Shown here one piece after another: positions 52,629 to 60,720 of a stretch of 64,000 nucleotides of DNA. The number at the start of each line of letters is the position of its first letter. Position 1 is the stretch's first letter. This stretch comes from Natronoglomus mannanivorans (lineage in GTDB: Archaea; Halobacteriota; Halobacteria; Halobacteriales; Natrialbaceae). The notes beneath the pieces are model-generated. The model saw nothing but the letters and a program-made list of their open reading frames with translations. It was not told the DNA's origin and did not search any database. The stretch spans positions 124,001-188,000 of the forward strand of contig JAOPKB010000001.1 in the NCBI GenBank assembly GCA_025517485.1. The letters run 5' to 3'. The position numbers were made by a program, and so were the translations under genes.

Positions 52629-54254
52629 CTACGGGACGTCCCGTCCGTTCCGTTCGATCAGTTCGCGAACCGCCTCGCGGTCGACCGTCCCGGAGGGAGT
52701 CCGCGGAAGTGTCTCGTCTTCGACGACGGTGACCGTCTTCGGGCGTTTGAACCCGGCCAGATCGTCCGTACAGTGGTCGAGCAGGCGCTCGACTGTCGGC
52801 GGTGCGGACGGGTCCTCGGGGACGAGCAGCGCCGCGACGCGCTCACCCCACTCCTCGTCCGGGAGGCCGACGACTGCCGCACGTCGAACGCCGGACTGTG
52901 ACTCGAGAACGGCGGCGACCTCGCTCGGATCGACGTTCTCGCCGCCGCTGACGATTCGATCGTCCAGTCGACCCACGACCCACAGGAAGCCGTTTTCGTC
53001 GCGGTAGCCGACGTCACCGGTGTGGAGTCCGTGCAGCCCGAACGCGGCTTCGGTCCGGGCGTCCTCGAGATACCCCGGCGTCACCATCGGCCCGTCGACG
53101 ACGAGCTCTCCCCGATGGCCCGACTCCAGCCGAGCGCCATCGTTGTCGACGATCGAGACGTCGGCGAACGCGAGCGGTTGACCGACCGTTCCGGGCGCAG
53201 TCGTTCGAACGTCGGGCGTCGCCGTCGCGATCTGCGAGGCCGTCTCCGTCATTCCGTAGGTCGGGTACGCTGGGACACCGGCTCGGTCACAGCGCTCGAG
53301 GAGGTCCTCGGTGGCGGGTGCGCCGCCGAGTAAGACGAATCGAAGCGATTCGGGCGGCGACCAGTCGGCCTCGAGGAGTCGCTCGAGCATCGTCGGGACG
53401 AGCGAGACGCCGGTGATGTCGTACTCCCCGACGACGCGGGCCGTCGCCTCGGGATCGAACTCCCGCTGGACGACGACCGCGGTGCCGTACAGTGCCGATC
53501 GGATCACCGGTGCGAGCCCGCCCATGTGGTACATCGGGAGACAGCACAGCCACCGGTCGGCCGGTGAGACGCCGAGTCGAAACGCCGAGGCGGTCGCGCT
53601 TGCCACGAGGTTGCCGACTGTGAGTCGAACGCCCTTCGGCTCGCCCGACGTTCCCGAGGTGAACAGGACGAACTGGGTCGTCGACCGATCCAGCGTGACG
53701 GAGTCGGGTGCCTCACGTGTAGTGGCCGTCGGGTCGACGAGTGGCTCGACGTGGTGGACGACGTCCTCTTTCTTGGACCCACGCTGTCTTTCGTCGTGCT
53801 CTTCGACACGACCGTCGCCAGCCGACTCGAGCGAACGAATCGGGAGATCGGTTTCCGTCTCCGCTACGAGTTCGGCCGCGAGCCCCGCGGTCGACGGCTC
53901 ACAGACGAGCAGCGCGGGATCGGTCCGTTCGACCTTCGACTCGAGTTCGGTCGGCGTCTCGCGGACGTTCAGCGGGACGAGCGAGAGGCCGATGCGCATC
54001 GCCGCAAAACAGAGGGTTGCGAACGCAGGACTGGTGTGCAGTAACACGCCGACTCGCGCGTCGGATCCGCGCTCGAGATCTGTCTCACTCAGCAGCCCCG
54101 CCGCGAGGGCGTCGACGCGGCGGTCGAGCTCTCGGTAAGTCCACGTTTCCTCCGTGTCGGCGTCGACGACGGCCGTCCGATCCGGCGTGGTCCGGACGCG
54201 GTGGGCCACCAGATCCACCGTCGGCCAGTCGGGCGGCGTCCTGGCCCCCGTCAC
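52629..54254 (-). CDS. menE: o-Succinylbenzoate--CoA ligase
   Basis: 541 residues of the acyl-adenylate (ANL) superfamily: P-loop VLFTSGTSGEPKGVRL, motif YPTYGMTETASQI, and the hinge HTGDVGYRDENGFLWVVGRLDDRIVSGGENV, with the catalytic Lys near the end in LAGFKRPKTV. It activates o-succinylbenzoate to its CoA ester for menaquinone. Assignment as menE rests on its four-base overlap with menC. An acidic insert (DGRVEEHDERQRGSKKED) is present near residue 150. Confidence 0.92.
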   Translation of the reverse strand: MTGARTPPDWPTVDLVAHRVRTTPDRTAVVDADTEETWTYRELDRRVDALAAGLLSETDLERGSDARVGVLLHTSPAFATLCFAAMRIGLSLVPLNVRETPTELESKVERTDPALLVCEPSTAGLAAELVAETETDLPIRSLESAGDGRVEEHDERQRGSKKEDVVHHVEPLVDPTATTREAPDSVTLDRSTTQFVLFTSGTSGEPKGVRLTVGNLVASATASAFRLGVSPADRWLCCLPMYHMGGLAPVIRSALYGTAVVVQREFDPEATARVVGEYDITGVSLVPTMLERLLEADWSPPESLRFVLLGGAPATEDLLERCDRAGVPAYPTYGMTETASQIATATPDVRTTAPGTVGQPLAFADVSIVDNDGARLESGHRGELVVDGPMVTPGYLEDARTEAAFGLHGLHTGDVGYRDENGFLWVVGRLDDRIVSGGENVDPSEVAAVLESQSGVRRAAVVGLPDEEWGERVAALLVPEDPSAPPTVERLLDHCTDDLAGFKRPKTVTVVEDETLPRTPSGTVDREAVRELIERNGRDVP

Positions 54255-55357
54255 GACCCGTCGTCACCCCTCCAGGGGCCGTCCCAGACGCCGTCGACCC
54301 CGATCCCCTTCGCCTGCGGAACGACCGCTGCGCCTCGTTCGAACGGAACCGGATCGCGGCCCAGGTCCTCGGCGAGCATGTCCGCGGTCGCCAGTCCACA
54401 GGCCGGAACGTCCGGGATCGCAGCCGCCAGGTGGACCGCTCCCGTCCGGGCGACGACGGCGTCGATGGTCGTCGTGACGATCGGTTGAATCGCCAGTTCG
54501 CGCACCCACGCCGCGAGTTCGCCGGCGAGGTCGATGCCGCCGATCCCCATCGGTTTCAGGACGACCGCGTCGGCCGCGTCGGCCTCGTAGATCGCGTCGA
54601 CGCCGTGCTCTAAGAGCCCCTCGTCGAGTGCGATCGCGACGCCTCGACCCCGCAACTCGGCGTGGCCCTCGAGCGCGCCTGCGGGCAAGGGCTGCTCGAG
54701 CAGGTCGACGTCGACCTCGTCGTCGGCGAACGTCTCCACTGCCGTCAGTGCCTCCTCGTAGGTCCACGCGCCGTTGGCGTCGACCCGGAGTTCGACCTCG
54801 GGACCGACCGCCTCGCGGACGTAGCGAACCCGCTCGAGATCCTCCTCGACGCTTCGGACGCCGGCTTTCAGTTTGCAACAGCCGAAGCCGCGGTCGACGG
54901 CCGCTCGAGCCGACTCGGCGGCCTCTTCGGGAGAGCCGTTCCCGACGGTCGCGTTGACCGGAACGCGGGCGACGCGCTCGTCGGTTCCCAGCTGTCGGTA
55001 CAGCGGCGTCGCCGACCGTCTGGCCTCGAGATCCAGCAGGGCGAGCGAGACCCCGTGTCGTGCCGCCGACGTCTCGTCGACTTCGCCGATCGCCGCGTGA
55101 ACTGCGTTTCCGTCGTCGACAGCGTCGATCGCACGGACCGCCCGCTCGAGCGCTCGTTCACAGTCGTCGATCGACTCCGTCCAGCCGGGGAGCGGCGTCG
55201 CTTCGCCGATTCCGGTCGTCTCCTCGTCGTCGTTCGTCGAGGTTACGCGGACGAGAAATCCCTCCCGGGAGTCGATCGTCCTGTGAGCGGTTTCCAGCGG
55301 CGTTCGGAGGCGGAGCGAGAACCGCCGGTACTCGAGGGTCAGGGACGCGTCGATCAT
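54251..55357 (-). CDS. menC: o-Succinylbenzoate synthase
   Basis: 368 residues, enolase superfamily. The catalytic Lys pair lies in GCCKLKAG, metal ligands in VELRVDANGAW (Asp), LLEQPL (Glu) and AIALDEGL (Asp/Glu), and a Lys in DAVVLKPMGIGG. It dehydrates SHCHC to o-succinylbenzoate. ATG 55357 overlaps the menA stop, and its own stop overlaps the menE start, so menA-menC-menE form a coupled unit. Confidence 0.94.
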   Translation of the reverse strand: MIDASLTLEYRRFSLRLRTPLETAHRTIDSREGFLVRVTSTNDDEETTGIGEATPLPGWTESIDDCERALERAVRAIDAVDDGNAVHAAIGEVDETSAARHGVSLALLDLEARRSATPLYRQLGTDERVARVPVNATVGNGSPEEAAESARAAVDRGFGCCKLKAGVRSVEEDLERVRYVREAVGPEVELRVDANGAWTYEEALTAVETFADDEVDVDLLEQPLPAGALEGHAELRGRGVAIALDEGLLEHGVDAIYEADAADAVVLKPMGIGGIDLAGELAAWVRELAIQPIVTTTIDAVVARTGAVHLAAAIPDVPACGLATADMLAEDLGRDPVPFERGAAVVPQAKGIGVDGVWDGPWRGDDGS

Positions 55358-56292
55358 CAGTAGATCAACCCCACAGCGAACAGAACCGCAAAGAGCGTGA
55401 GCAGTTTGCCGGTGCCCTCGAGCGCGGGATTGAGCGCCTCGCCGTCGGTTCGCGTCCAGACGGTACGCGCGACGAGGGCGGCGTAGGGCAGTGTCGCCAA
55501 CGGCACGAGTACCGCCGGTGAGAAGCCCCAGCCCAGCCAGAACCACAGCGGCGTGACGTACGCGAGTCCGAGGAGCGCAGTGTACTCGAGTCGGCTCCAC
55601 CGATAGCCGAGTCGAACGGCGAGCGTGTGTTTGCCGGTCTCGGCGTCGGTCTCCTTATCGCGGATGTTGTTCACGACGAGAATCGCCGTCGAGATGCCTG
55701 CGACGGGGAGGCTCGCGGCGAACGCTTCCCACGTGATCGCTCCCTCCGGAACCGTGAGCGCGAGCGGGTCGACCATCGTCGCGGCGGCCTGGACGTAGAC
55801 CGTCCCGACGACGGCGACGATGCCGAAGAAGACGAAGACGAACAGATCGCCGAGGCCGTGATAGCCCAGCGGGTAGGGTCCGCCGGTGTACGCCCAGCCA
55901 CAGAAGACGCTCACCAGTCCGATGGCGAGGATCGGCAGGCCGCCGACGTAGACGAGGTAGGTCCCCGAGAGGATCGCCAGCCCGAACGTGACGACCGTCG
56001 CGAGTTTGACCTGTTCGGGGGCGATGATCCCCGACTGGGTGACCCGGGTGAACCCCTCGCGGTCGTCCGTGTCGGCGCCTTTCTTCGCGTCGTAGTAGTC
56101 GTTGGCGAAGTTCGTCCCGATCTGGATCAGTGCCGCCCCCACGAACGCCATCAGCGCCGGGAGGGGTGCGAAGACGTCCTGGTGAATCGCCACGCCGATT
56201 CCTACGATGACGGGCGCCGCAGCCGCAGGCAAGGTCTGGGGCCGTGCGGCCATCACCCACGCCTTCGTCTGCGAGACCTCTCTCGTCGTCAT
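55357..56292 (-). CDS. menA: 1,4-Dihydroxy-2-naphthoate polyprenyltransferase
   Basis: 311 residues, UbiA superfamily with about eight helices. Prenyl-diphosphate Mg motifs: FANDYYDAKKGADTDD (first Asp-rich) and NNIRDKETDAETGKHTLAVRLG (second). It attaches the polyprenyl chain to DHNA in the membrane. ATG 56292 excludes a 6-residue upstream extension. First gene of the menA-menC-menE run. Confidence 0.94.
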   Translation of the reverse strand: MTTREVSQTKAWVMAARPQTLPAAAAPVIVGIGVAIHQDVFAPLPALMAFVGAALIQIGTNFANDYYDAKKGADTDDREGFTRVTQSGIIAPEQVKLATVVTFGLAILSGTYLVYVGGLPILAIGLVSVFCGWAYTGGPYPLGYHGLGDLFVFVFFGIVAVVGTVYVQAAATMVDPLALTVPEGAITWEAFAASLPVAGISTAILVVNNIRDKETDAETGKHTLAVRLGYRWSRLEYTALLGLAYVTPLWFWLGWGFSPAVLVPLATLPYAALVARTVWTRTDGEALNPALEGTGKLLTLFAVLFAVGLIY

Positions 56293-56460
56293 TACCCGAG
56301 TGTCCCACACGAGAGAGTGTTAACATTGGCATTGCAGTCGACCCTTCTCGAGTACGCTGGACGAGGCCTGAAAGCGCGACGAGAGTCTCTTCCGAAATCG
56401 CGTACCGAAACGAAGAACGGTGGTAAGAACCCAGAAACGCGATCGGGTCCGAGTACTGAC

Positions 56461-57114
56461 CTACGACTCGTCGGAATCGATCGCCTCGTGGATCTCTTCG
56501 GCCTGCTCTCGAGAGTCGAGTGGCACGTGGAACGGGCCGGCGAAGTCGTTGGCCTCGGCGGTGGCGATCGCCTCCTCGGAGAGCTGCCTCGAGTGGATCG
56601 CCTCGCCCTCGCGGTACGCGGTCATCTCAGCGTCAGTTGGCGACTCCATCGCGCCGGCCTCCTCGAGTGCCTCGCGGAACGAGTCGGACCCGCTGTCGGT
56701 CAGTGAAACCGGGAGGACGTACTGGTCGTCGATCGCCGCCGGTTCGCTGGCCGATTCGACCTGACCGTAGCGGACCGCGTCGATCTCTTCCCCGTCGCTC
56801 GAGATGGTGAGGAACGTTTCGTCGTCACTGACGTCGTACGCGTTTTCGTCGCCGTTTTCCTCCCCGCTTTCGTCGTCGTCGACGTCGTCATCGTCACCGT
56901 CACCGTCACCGTTACCGTCGTCGGTCGATCCGTCAGTTTCAGCGCCGGATTCGGTTTCGGTCGTCGCTTCCTCGTCGGCACTCGAGTCTTCGCCACTCGA
57001 GTTCTCGTCACCGTCTTCGCCGGGGCCGCCGCCGTCTAGCGTTCCAGAGCAGCCGGCCAGTCCGGCGACCGTGAGCGTTCCGAGGACGGACAGTGTGCGT
57101 CTGCGAGAGGGCAT
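56461..57114 (-). CDS. Acidic Tat lipoprotein with SecD-P1-like domain (paralogue 1)
   Basis: 217 residues. Twin-arginine signal PSRRRTLSVLGTLTVAGLAGC with lipobox. A ~65-residue Asp/Glu/Gly/Ser linker carries the chain away from the membrane. The C-terminal ~110 residues include VLPVSLTDSGSDSFREALEEAGAMESP, similar in pattern to the periplasmic P1 head of SecD. It is a clear paralogue of the next gene upstream (57267-57878). No enzymatic motif. Confidence 0.8.
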   Translation of the reverse strand: MPSRRRTLSVLGTLTVAGLAGCSGTLDGGGPGEDGDENSSGEDSSADEEATTETESGAETDGSTDDGNGDGDGDDDDVDDDESGEENGDENAYDVSDDETFLTISSDGEEIDAVRYGQVESASEPAAIDDQYVLPVSLTDSGSDSFREALEEAGAMESPTDAEMTAYREGEAIHSRQLSEEAIATAEANDFAGPFHVPLDSREQAEEIHEAIDSDES

Positions 57115-57266
57115 GTGTCTCGAGAGCCAACGGATACCGTCAAATGATTTTTTCAGGATTCGACTGGATTTCTCCGCTGAGAGTCACCTATTGGAGAATG
57201 TAATCGAATTTGAACTACGTTCGTAAAGAGGTCTTCTGTGGGACACCCACGTCTACCCGGATACCT

Positions 57267-57878
57267 TCACTCTCCGTCCGCGAACTCCTCGACGAACGCC
57301 GTCGCCTCGCTCTCGCTCTCGAACAGAACCACGAACCGGCCGTCGTACTCACCGTCTTCGATCGCGGCCGCCAGATCCGGGCCGAGCGAGTACGTATCGT
57401 GAACGCCCTCACCGTCGTAGACGACGATTTCGGCGTCTCGAGGCGACTCGAGTGCACCCGTCTCCTCGAGAGCAGTCGTATACGACTCGGTTCCCGCCGG
57501 CGTCAACTGAACGGGGACCGTGTGGCCCTGTCGTGAGGAGTACGTCGGCTCTCCGATCGAGTCGACCTGCTCGTAGGTGACCGCCTCCCGTTGCTCGCTG
57601 CCGTCGGTGACGGCGATGAACGGGTCGCCAGCCCGCGGGTGGTCCTCGCCGATCGTCGCGTTCAGTTCGTCGGTCTCGTCGGATTCCTCCCCTCCGGTCT
57701 CCACCTCGTCACCGTCAGCGACATCGTCTGCCCCCGTCGTCTCCATCTCGGTGCTTCGATTCTCGGTCGTTCCCGTTCCCGCTTCCGTGTCGCTACGACC
57801 GTCTTCGTCGAGACAACCTGCCACTGCGGCGACCGTCCCGGTGATAACTGTCTGGAGGACGCGTCTTCGAGTCGCCAT
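57267..57878 (-). CDS. Acidic Tat lipoprotein with SecD-P1-like domain (paralogue 2)
   Basis: 203 residues from ATG 57878. Twin-arginine signal ATRRRVLQTVITGTVAAVAGC with lipobox, a Thr/Glu/Asp linker, and a C-terminal domain with VTYEQVDSIGEP, TVPVQLTPAGTESYTTALEETGALESP and FVVLFESESEATAFVEEFA. The alignment with paralogue 1 runs through the whole domain (YEQV/YGQV, SIGEP/SASEP, ALEETGALESP/ALEEAGAMESP). A minus-strand TATA-like ATTTTAC (~57906-57912) precedes it. Confidence 0.8.
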   Translation of the reverse strand: MATRRRVLQTVITGTVAAVAGCLDEDGRSDTEAGTGTTENRSTEMETTGADDVADGDEVETGGEESDETDELNATIGEDHPRAGDPFIAVTDGSEQREAVTYEQVDSIGEPTYSSRQGHTVPVQLTPAGTESYTTALEETGALESPRDAEIVVYDGEGVHDTYSLGPDLAAAIEDGEYDGRFVVLFESESEATAFVEEFADGE

Positions 57879-57970
57879 CGTGAAAAAGAAGTAACACGTT
57901 GGGGGTAAAATGTCCTCTGGTTCGAACGTACCGGGACCGGTGAACTCCGCTCTCCGACGTACTCGTCGAC

Positions 57971-58858
57971 TCAGTAGTGCCAGGGATACTCCGAGAAGTC
58001 CGGCTCCCGCCCTTCGACGAACGCGTCCCGACCCTCCGCGGCTTCGTCGGTCATGTACCCCAGTCGAGTCGCCTCGCCCGCGAACACCTGCTGGCCGACC
58101 ATCCCGTCGTCGGCCATGTTGAACCCGTACTTGAGCATCCGCATCGCGGTCGGGCTCTTCGCGTTGATCCGCTCGCCCCACTCGAGGGCGGTCTCTTCGA
58201 GGTCTTCGTGGGGAACGGCCTCGTTGACCATGCCCATCTCGGCGGCCTCTTCGGCCGAGTAGGTCTTCCCGAGGAAGAACACCTCTCGAGCCTTCTTCTG
58301 TCCGATCTGCTGGGCGAGGTAGGCGGAGCCGAAGCCGGCGTCGTAGCTTGCCACATCGGGGTCGGTCTGGAGGAACTTCGCGTGCTCCTCGCTCGCGAGC
58401 GTGAGGTCGCAGACGACGTGCAGCGAGTGACCGCCGCCGACGGCCCAGCCGGGGACGACGCAGACGACGACCTTCGGGAGGTGGCGGATCTGACGCTGGA
58501 CCTCGAGGATGTGCAGTCGGCCCTGCTCCGACGCCCGGTCCTCGTCGCCCTCGTACTGATAGCCGTCCTCGCCGCGGATCGTCTGATCGCCGCCCGAACA
58601 GAAGGCCCAGCCGCCGTCTTTGGGGGAGGGGCCGTTACCCGTTAGGAGCACGCACCCGACGTCCGTCTGGCGCTTGGCGTGCTCGAGTGCGTCGTACAGT
58701 TCGTCGACGGTCCCCGGTCGGAAGGCGTTGCGAACCTCGGGACGGTCGAACGCGATGCGGACCGTCCCCGAATTCACCGCACGGTGATAGGTCAGATCGC
58801 GAAAGTCGAAGTCCTCGATCGGTTCCCACCGATCCTCGTCGAACAGTTCCGAAACCAT
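57971..58858 (-). CDS. menB: 1,4-Dihydroxy-2-naphthoyl-CoA synthase
   Basis: 295 residues, crotonase superfamily. Oxyanion-hole text FCSGGDQ and GWAVGGGHSLHVVCDLTLAS, and the MenB-typical FGSAYLAQQIGQKKAREVFFLG and terminal EGREPDFSEYPWHY are clear. It cyclises o-succinylbenzoyl-CoA to DHNA-CoA. ATG 58858 follows a short TATTTCA promoter candidate. Separated from menA by the two lipoprotein genes. Confidence 0.95.
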   Translation of the reverse strand: MVSELFDEDRWEPIEDFDFRDLTYHRAVNSGTVRIAFDRPEVRNAFRPGTVDELYDALEHAKRQTDVGCVLLTGNGPSPKDGGWAFCSGGDQTIRGEDGYQYEGDEDRASEQGRLHILEVQRQIRHLPKVVVCVVPGWAVGGGHSLHVVCDLTLASEEHAKFLQTDPDVASYDAGFGSAYLAQQIGQKKAREVFFLGKTYSAEEAAEMGMVNEAVPHEDLEETALEWGERINAKSPTAMRMLKYGFNMADDGMVGQQVFAGEATRLGYMTDEAAEGRDAFVEGREPDFSEYPWHY

Positions 58859-59108
58859 GTCTCGCCATTGCACTCGAGGGCGTGAAATAGGGACAGGTTT
58901 AGCAGTGACTGTGAGTGTCAGAGTTACCCTCGTCGACTCGAGTGACGAGTGCACCGTTCAGCCGCTGATTTCGGGGACGATCGAGCATCACCCCACGGCC
59001 CCTGTCGCTGAGGAGACCGTAGCGACCTCGAGTCGTCCGGTCGTACTGAGACCGACGACGCCGACGGTGAACGCGGTGGGAGAGGGTAACCGCCGGATCT
59101 GTCAGCCG

Positions 59109-59117
59109 GAGTTATTT
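59109..59117 (+). promoter_or_regulatory. TATA box of the J-domain gene
   Basis: GTTATTTTC centred ~35 bases before ATG 59148; predicted leader of about 8 bases. The rest of 58859-59108 shows no gene. Confidence 0.55.
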
Positions 59118-59147
59118 TCACACTCGAAATCGTATCGCTGACGGCCG

Positions 59148-60173
59148 ATGGGCGAGACCTACTACGAGATCCTCGAGATCTCTCCGGACGCGACCCAGGA
59201 GGAGATCACGGCAGCCTACCGGGAGCGCGTCCTCGAGACCCATCCAGATCGAAACGATGACCCGGACGCCGCCGACCAGTTCACGCGAGTGACCACAGCG
59301 GAGGAGGTCCTCTCCGACGAGACGTCGCGTGCTCGATACGACCGGCTCGGTCACGACGCGTACGTCAGGATGACTGATCGATTCACTGGCGGCGGACACG
59401 ACGCTAGTCAGGCCGACGCAGAACCAAACGCCGGGTCGACCGACGATGCAACCGGTCGCGAATCGAACGCGGGGTACTATCGCACTCGGGCTCGAGCGCA
59501 GGCTGGAACAGCGAACACGGAGGAGCGAGGTGGGCCGAGTCACCACGCCAGACAACGCGCACGTCGGGAGCGTGCCTGGAACGAGTACGAGAGAGCGAAG
59601 ACCGGTCACGAGCGAACGAAAACCGGTCGAAGTCGGGAGCGTGACTGGGAACGGGACCAGGGCCGGAGCCACGGAGACCACGGTCGGTCCGACGGATTCG
59701 ACGTCGGGGCAGCCGCGACTGGGCAACGAACCTCGGGCCCGAGCGCGAACGACAACGGACACACGGAGACTGCAACCGACGACTCGAGTGGCGGCTTCCG
59801 CTACACCGTTCACGACTGGGACGACGACGTCGACCTCGAGGAACCCCGCCAGCGTCTCGATCGGGAGACGATCGTCACCGTCTGCGCGGTCGCGCTCCTG
59901 TATCCGTTGCTGGTCTACGCGAGTCTTACGCCGCAGTTTTCACACCTCGTCAACGCGGTCGTCGCAGCGTGTACGCTGGTCCTCGTCGGCTACCTACTGA
60001 CGGTCCCACGGGCCGCGGTCGTCTCCTTCGGACTCTGGAGTGTGCTCGTTCCTCTCGGTCTCCCTCGACTCACCGCGATCGACCCGCTCTCGCTCGCCGG
60101 AATTCTCGTCGTGGGTGCGTTCTGGGTGCCGTTCGGGTACGCGATCGCCGTCTGGTGGGCGCTGCGGCCCTGA
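59148..60173 (+). CDS. Membrane-anchored J-domain protein
   Basis: 341 residues. An N-terminal J-domain has TYYEILEISPDATQEEITAAYRERVLETHPDRN with the HPD motif that stimulates Hsp70 ATPase. A long, unusually Arg/His/Gly-rich hydrophilic region (~95-220) follows, then ~three membrane helices (VTVCAVALLYPLLVYASL, LVNAVVAACTLVLVGYLL, LAGILVVGAFWVPFGYAIAVWW). No zinc-finger or DnaJ C-domain, so it is not the general chaperone; it likely recruits DnaK to the membrane (inference). Confidence 0.87.
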   Translation: MGETYYEILEISPDATQEEITAAYRERVLETHPDRNDDPDAADQFTRVTTAEEVLSDETSRARYDRLGHDAYVRMTDRFTGGGHDASQADAEPNAGSTDDATGRESNAGYYRTRARAQAGTANTEERGGPSHHARQRARRERAWNEYERAKTGHERTKTGRSRERDWERDQGRSHGDHGRSDGFDVGAAATGQRTSGPSANDNGHTETATDDSSGGFRYTVHDWDDDVDLEEPRQRLDRETIVTVCAVALLYPLLVYASLTPQFSHLVNAVVAACTLVLVGYLLTVPRAAVVSFGLWSVLVPLGLPRLTAIDPLSLAGILVVGAFWVPFGYAIAVWWALRP

Positions 60174-60237
60174 CTGAGACCGGGATCGTGATCGTGGTCG
60201 CGATCACGATTCACTCGTAGTCGCCGGGATGCACGAT

Positions 60238-60393
60238 CTATCCCTCCACCTCGAGTACCTCGAGGACGTCGTCGGGAATCGCCGTCTCGGAACTACTCGA
60301 GTCCGCGTACTCGAGCGTGTTGTCGCCGACGACCTCGAACGCGTAGTCGGTGCCGTCGCCGTCGACCACGACCCATGTCTTCGACTGACAGAT
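60238..60393 (-). pseudogene. Possible C-terminal fragment of a small acidic protein
   Basis: Between two in-frame stops a minus-strand frame reads SKTWVVVDGDGTDYAFEVVG followed by DNTLEYADSSSSETAIPDDV and LEVLEVEG. The composition is that of a haloarchaeal protein, with beta-strand alternation and an acidic tail, but there is no ATG; GTG within the VVV run is the only possible start. It may be a remnant or a sub-50-residue gene. Confidence 0.35.
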
Positions 60394-60458
60394 CTACGAG
60401 AACGACGGTCCCTACACAAACCGTCGTCTCAAAATCCGGTCGTCAGTATCCACACCAC

Positions 60459-60611
60459 CTATCGCAACATTCGAAACGCGGATTTCCCGCAGGGGCAGCC
60501 GACCCTGTTTCCGATGGGAGCGATATGCCCGTTTCGGGTCCGCCAGACCGCGAACACCGATCCGCACTCGTCGCACCGAGCCGCCCCCTTCGTCTTTGCG
60601 TTACTCGACAT
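60459..60611 (-). CDS. 50-residue zinc-ribbon microprotein
   Basis: From ATG 60611 to TAG 60459 the chain reads MSSNAKTKGAARCDECGSVF, AVWRTRNGHIAPIGNRVGCP and CGKSAFRMLR. Two knuckles (CDECG and CPCG) form one zinc-ribbon site. It is preceded by a clear AAGGAG ribosome binding site 5 bases before the ATG, unusual among the mostly leaderless genes here. It lies just downstream of menD on the same strand. Confidence 0.8.
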   Translation of the reverse strand: MSSNAKTKGAARCDECGSVFAVWRTRNGHIAPIGNRVGCPCGKSAFRMLR

Positions 60612-60627
60612 AGAGACTCCTTGATCA

Positions 60628-60650
60628 CACACATATGTAAACGATGTGTG
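60628..60650. promoter_or_regulatory. Inverted repeat at the zinc-ribbon promoter
   Basis: CACACAT (60628-60634) and ATGTGTG (60644-60650) flank a 9-base AT-rich spacer that includes a TATA-like TTTACATA on the minus strand. It lies 17 bases upstream of ATG 60611 and overlaps the probable promoter, so it could be an operator. Confidence 0.5.
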
Positions 60651-60720
60651 AATTCAGATGGAGTACCGGTAGCGTTACTACGGCAGGATCGAAACGAGGC
60701 CGAGAATCACTGAATCGATG

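Noticed and set aside
53741..54613. Plus-strand frames opposite menE and menC
   Set aside because: Shadow frames in GC-rich coding sequence; menE and menC carry intact motifs on the minus strand.
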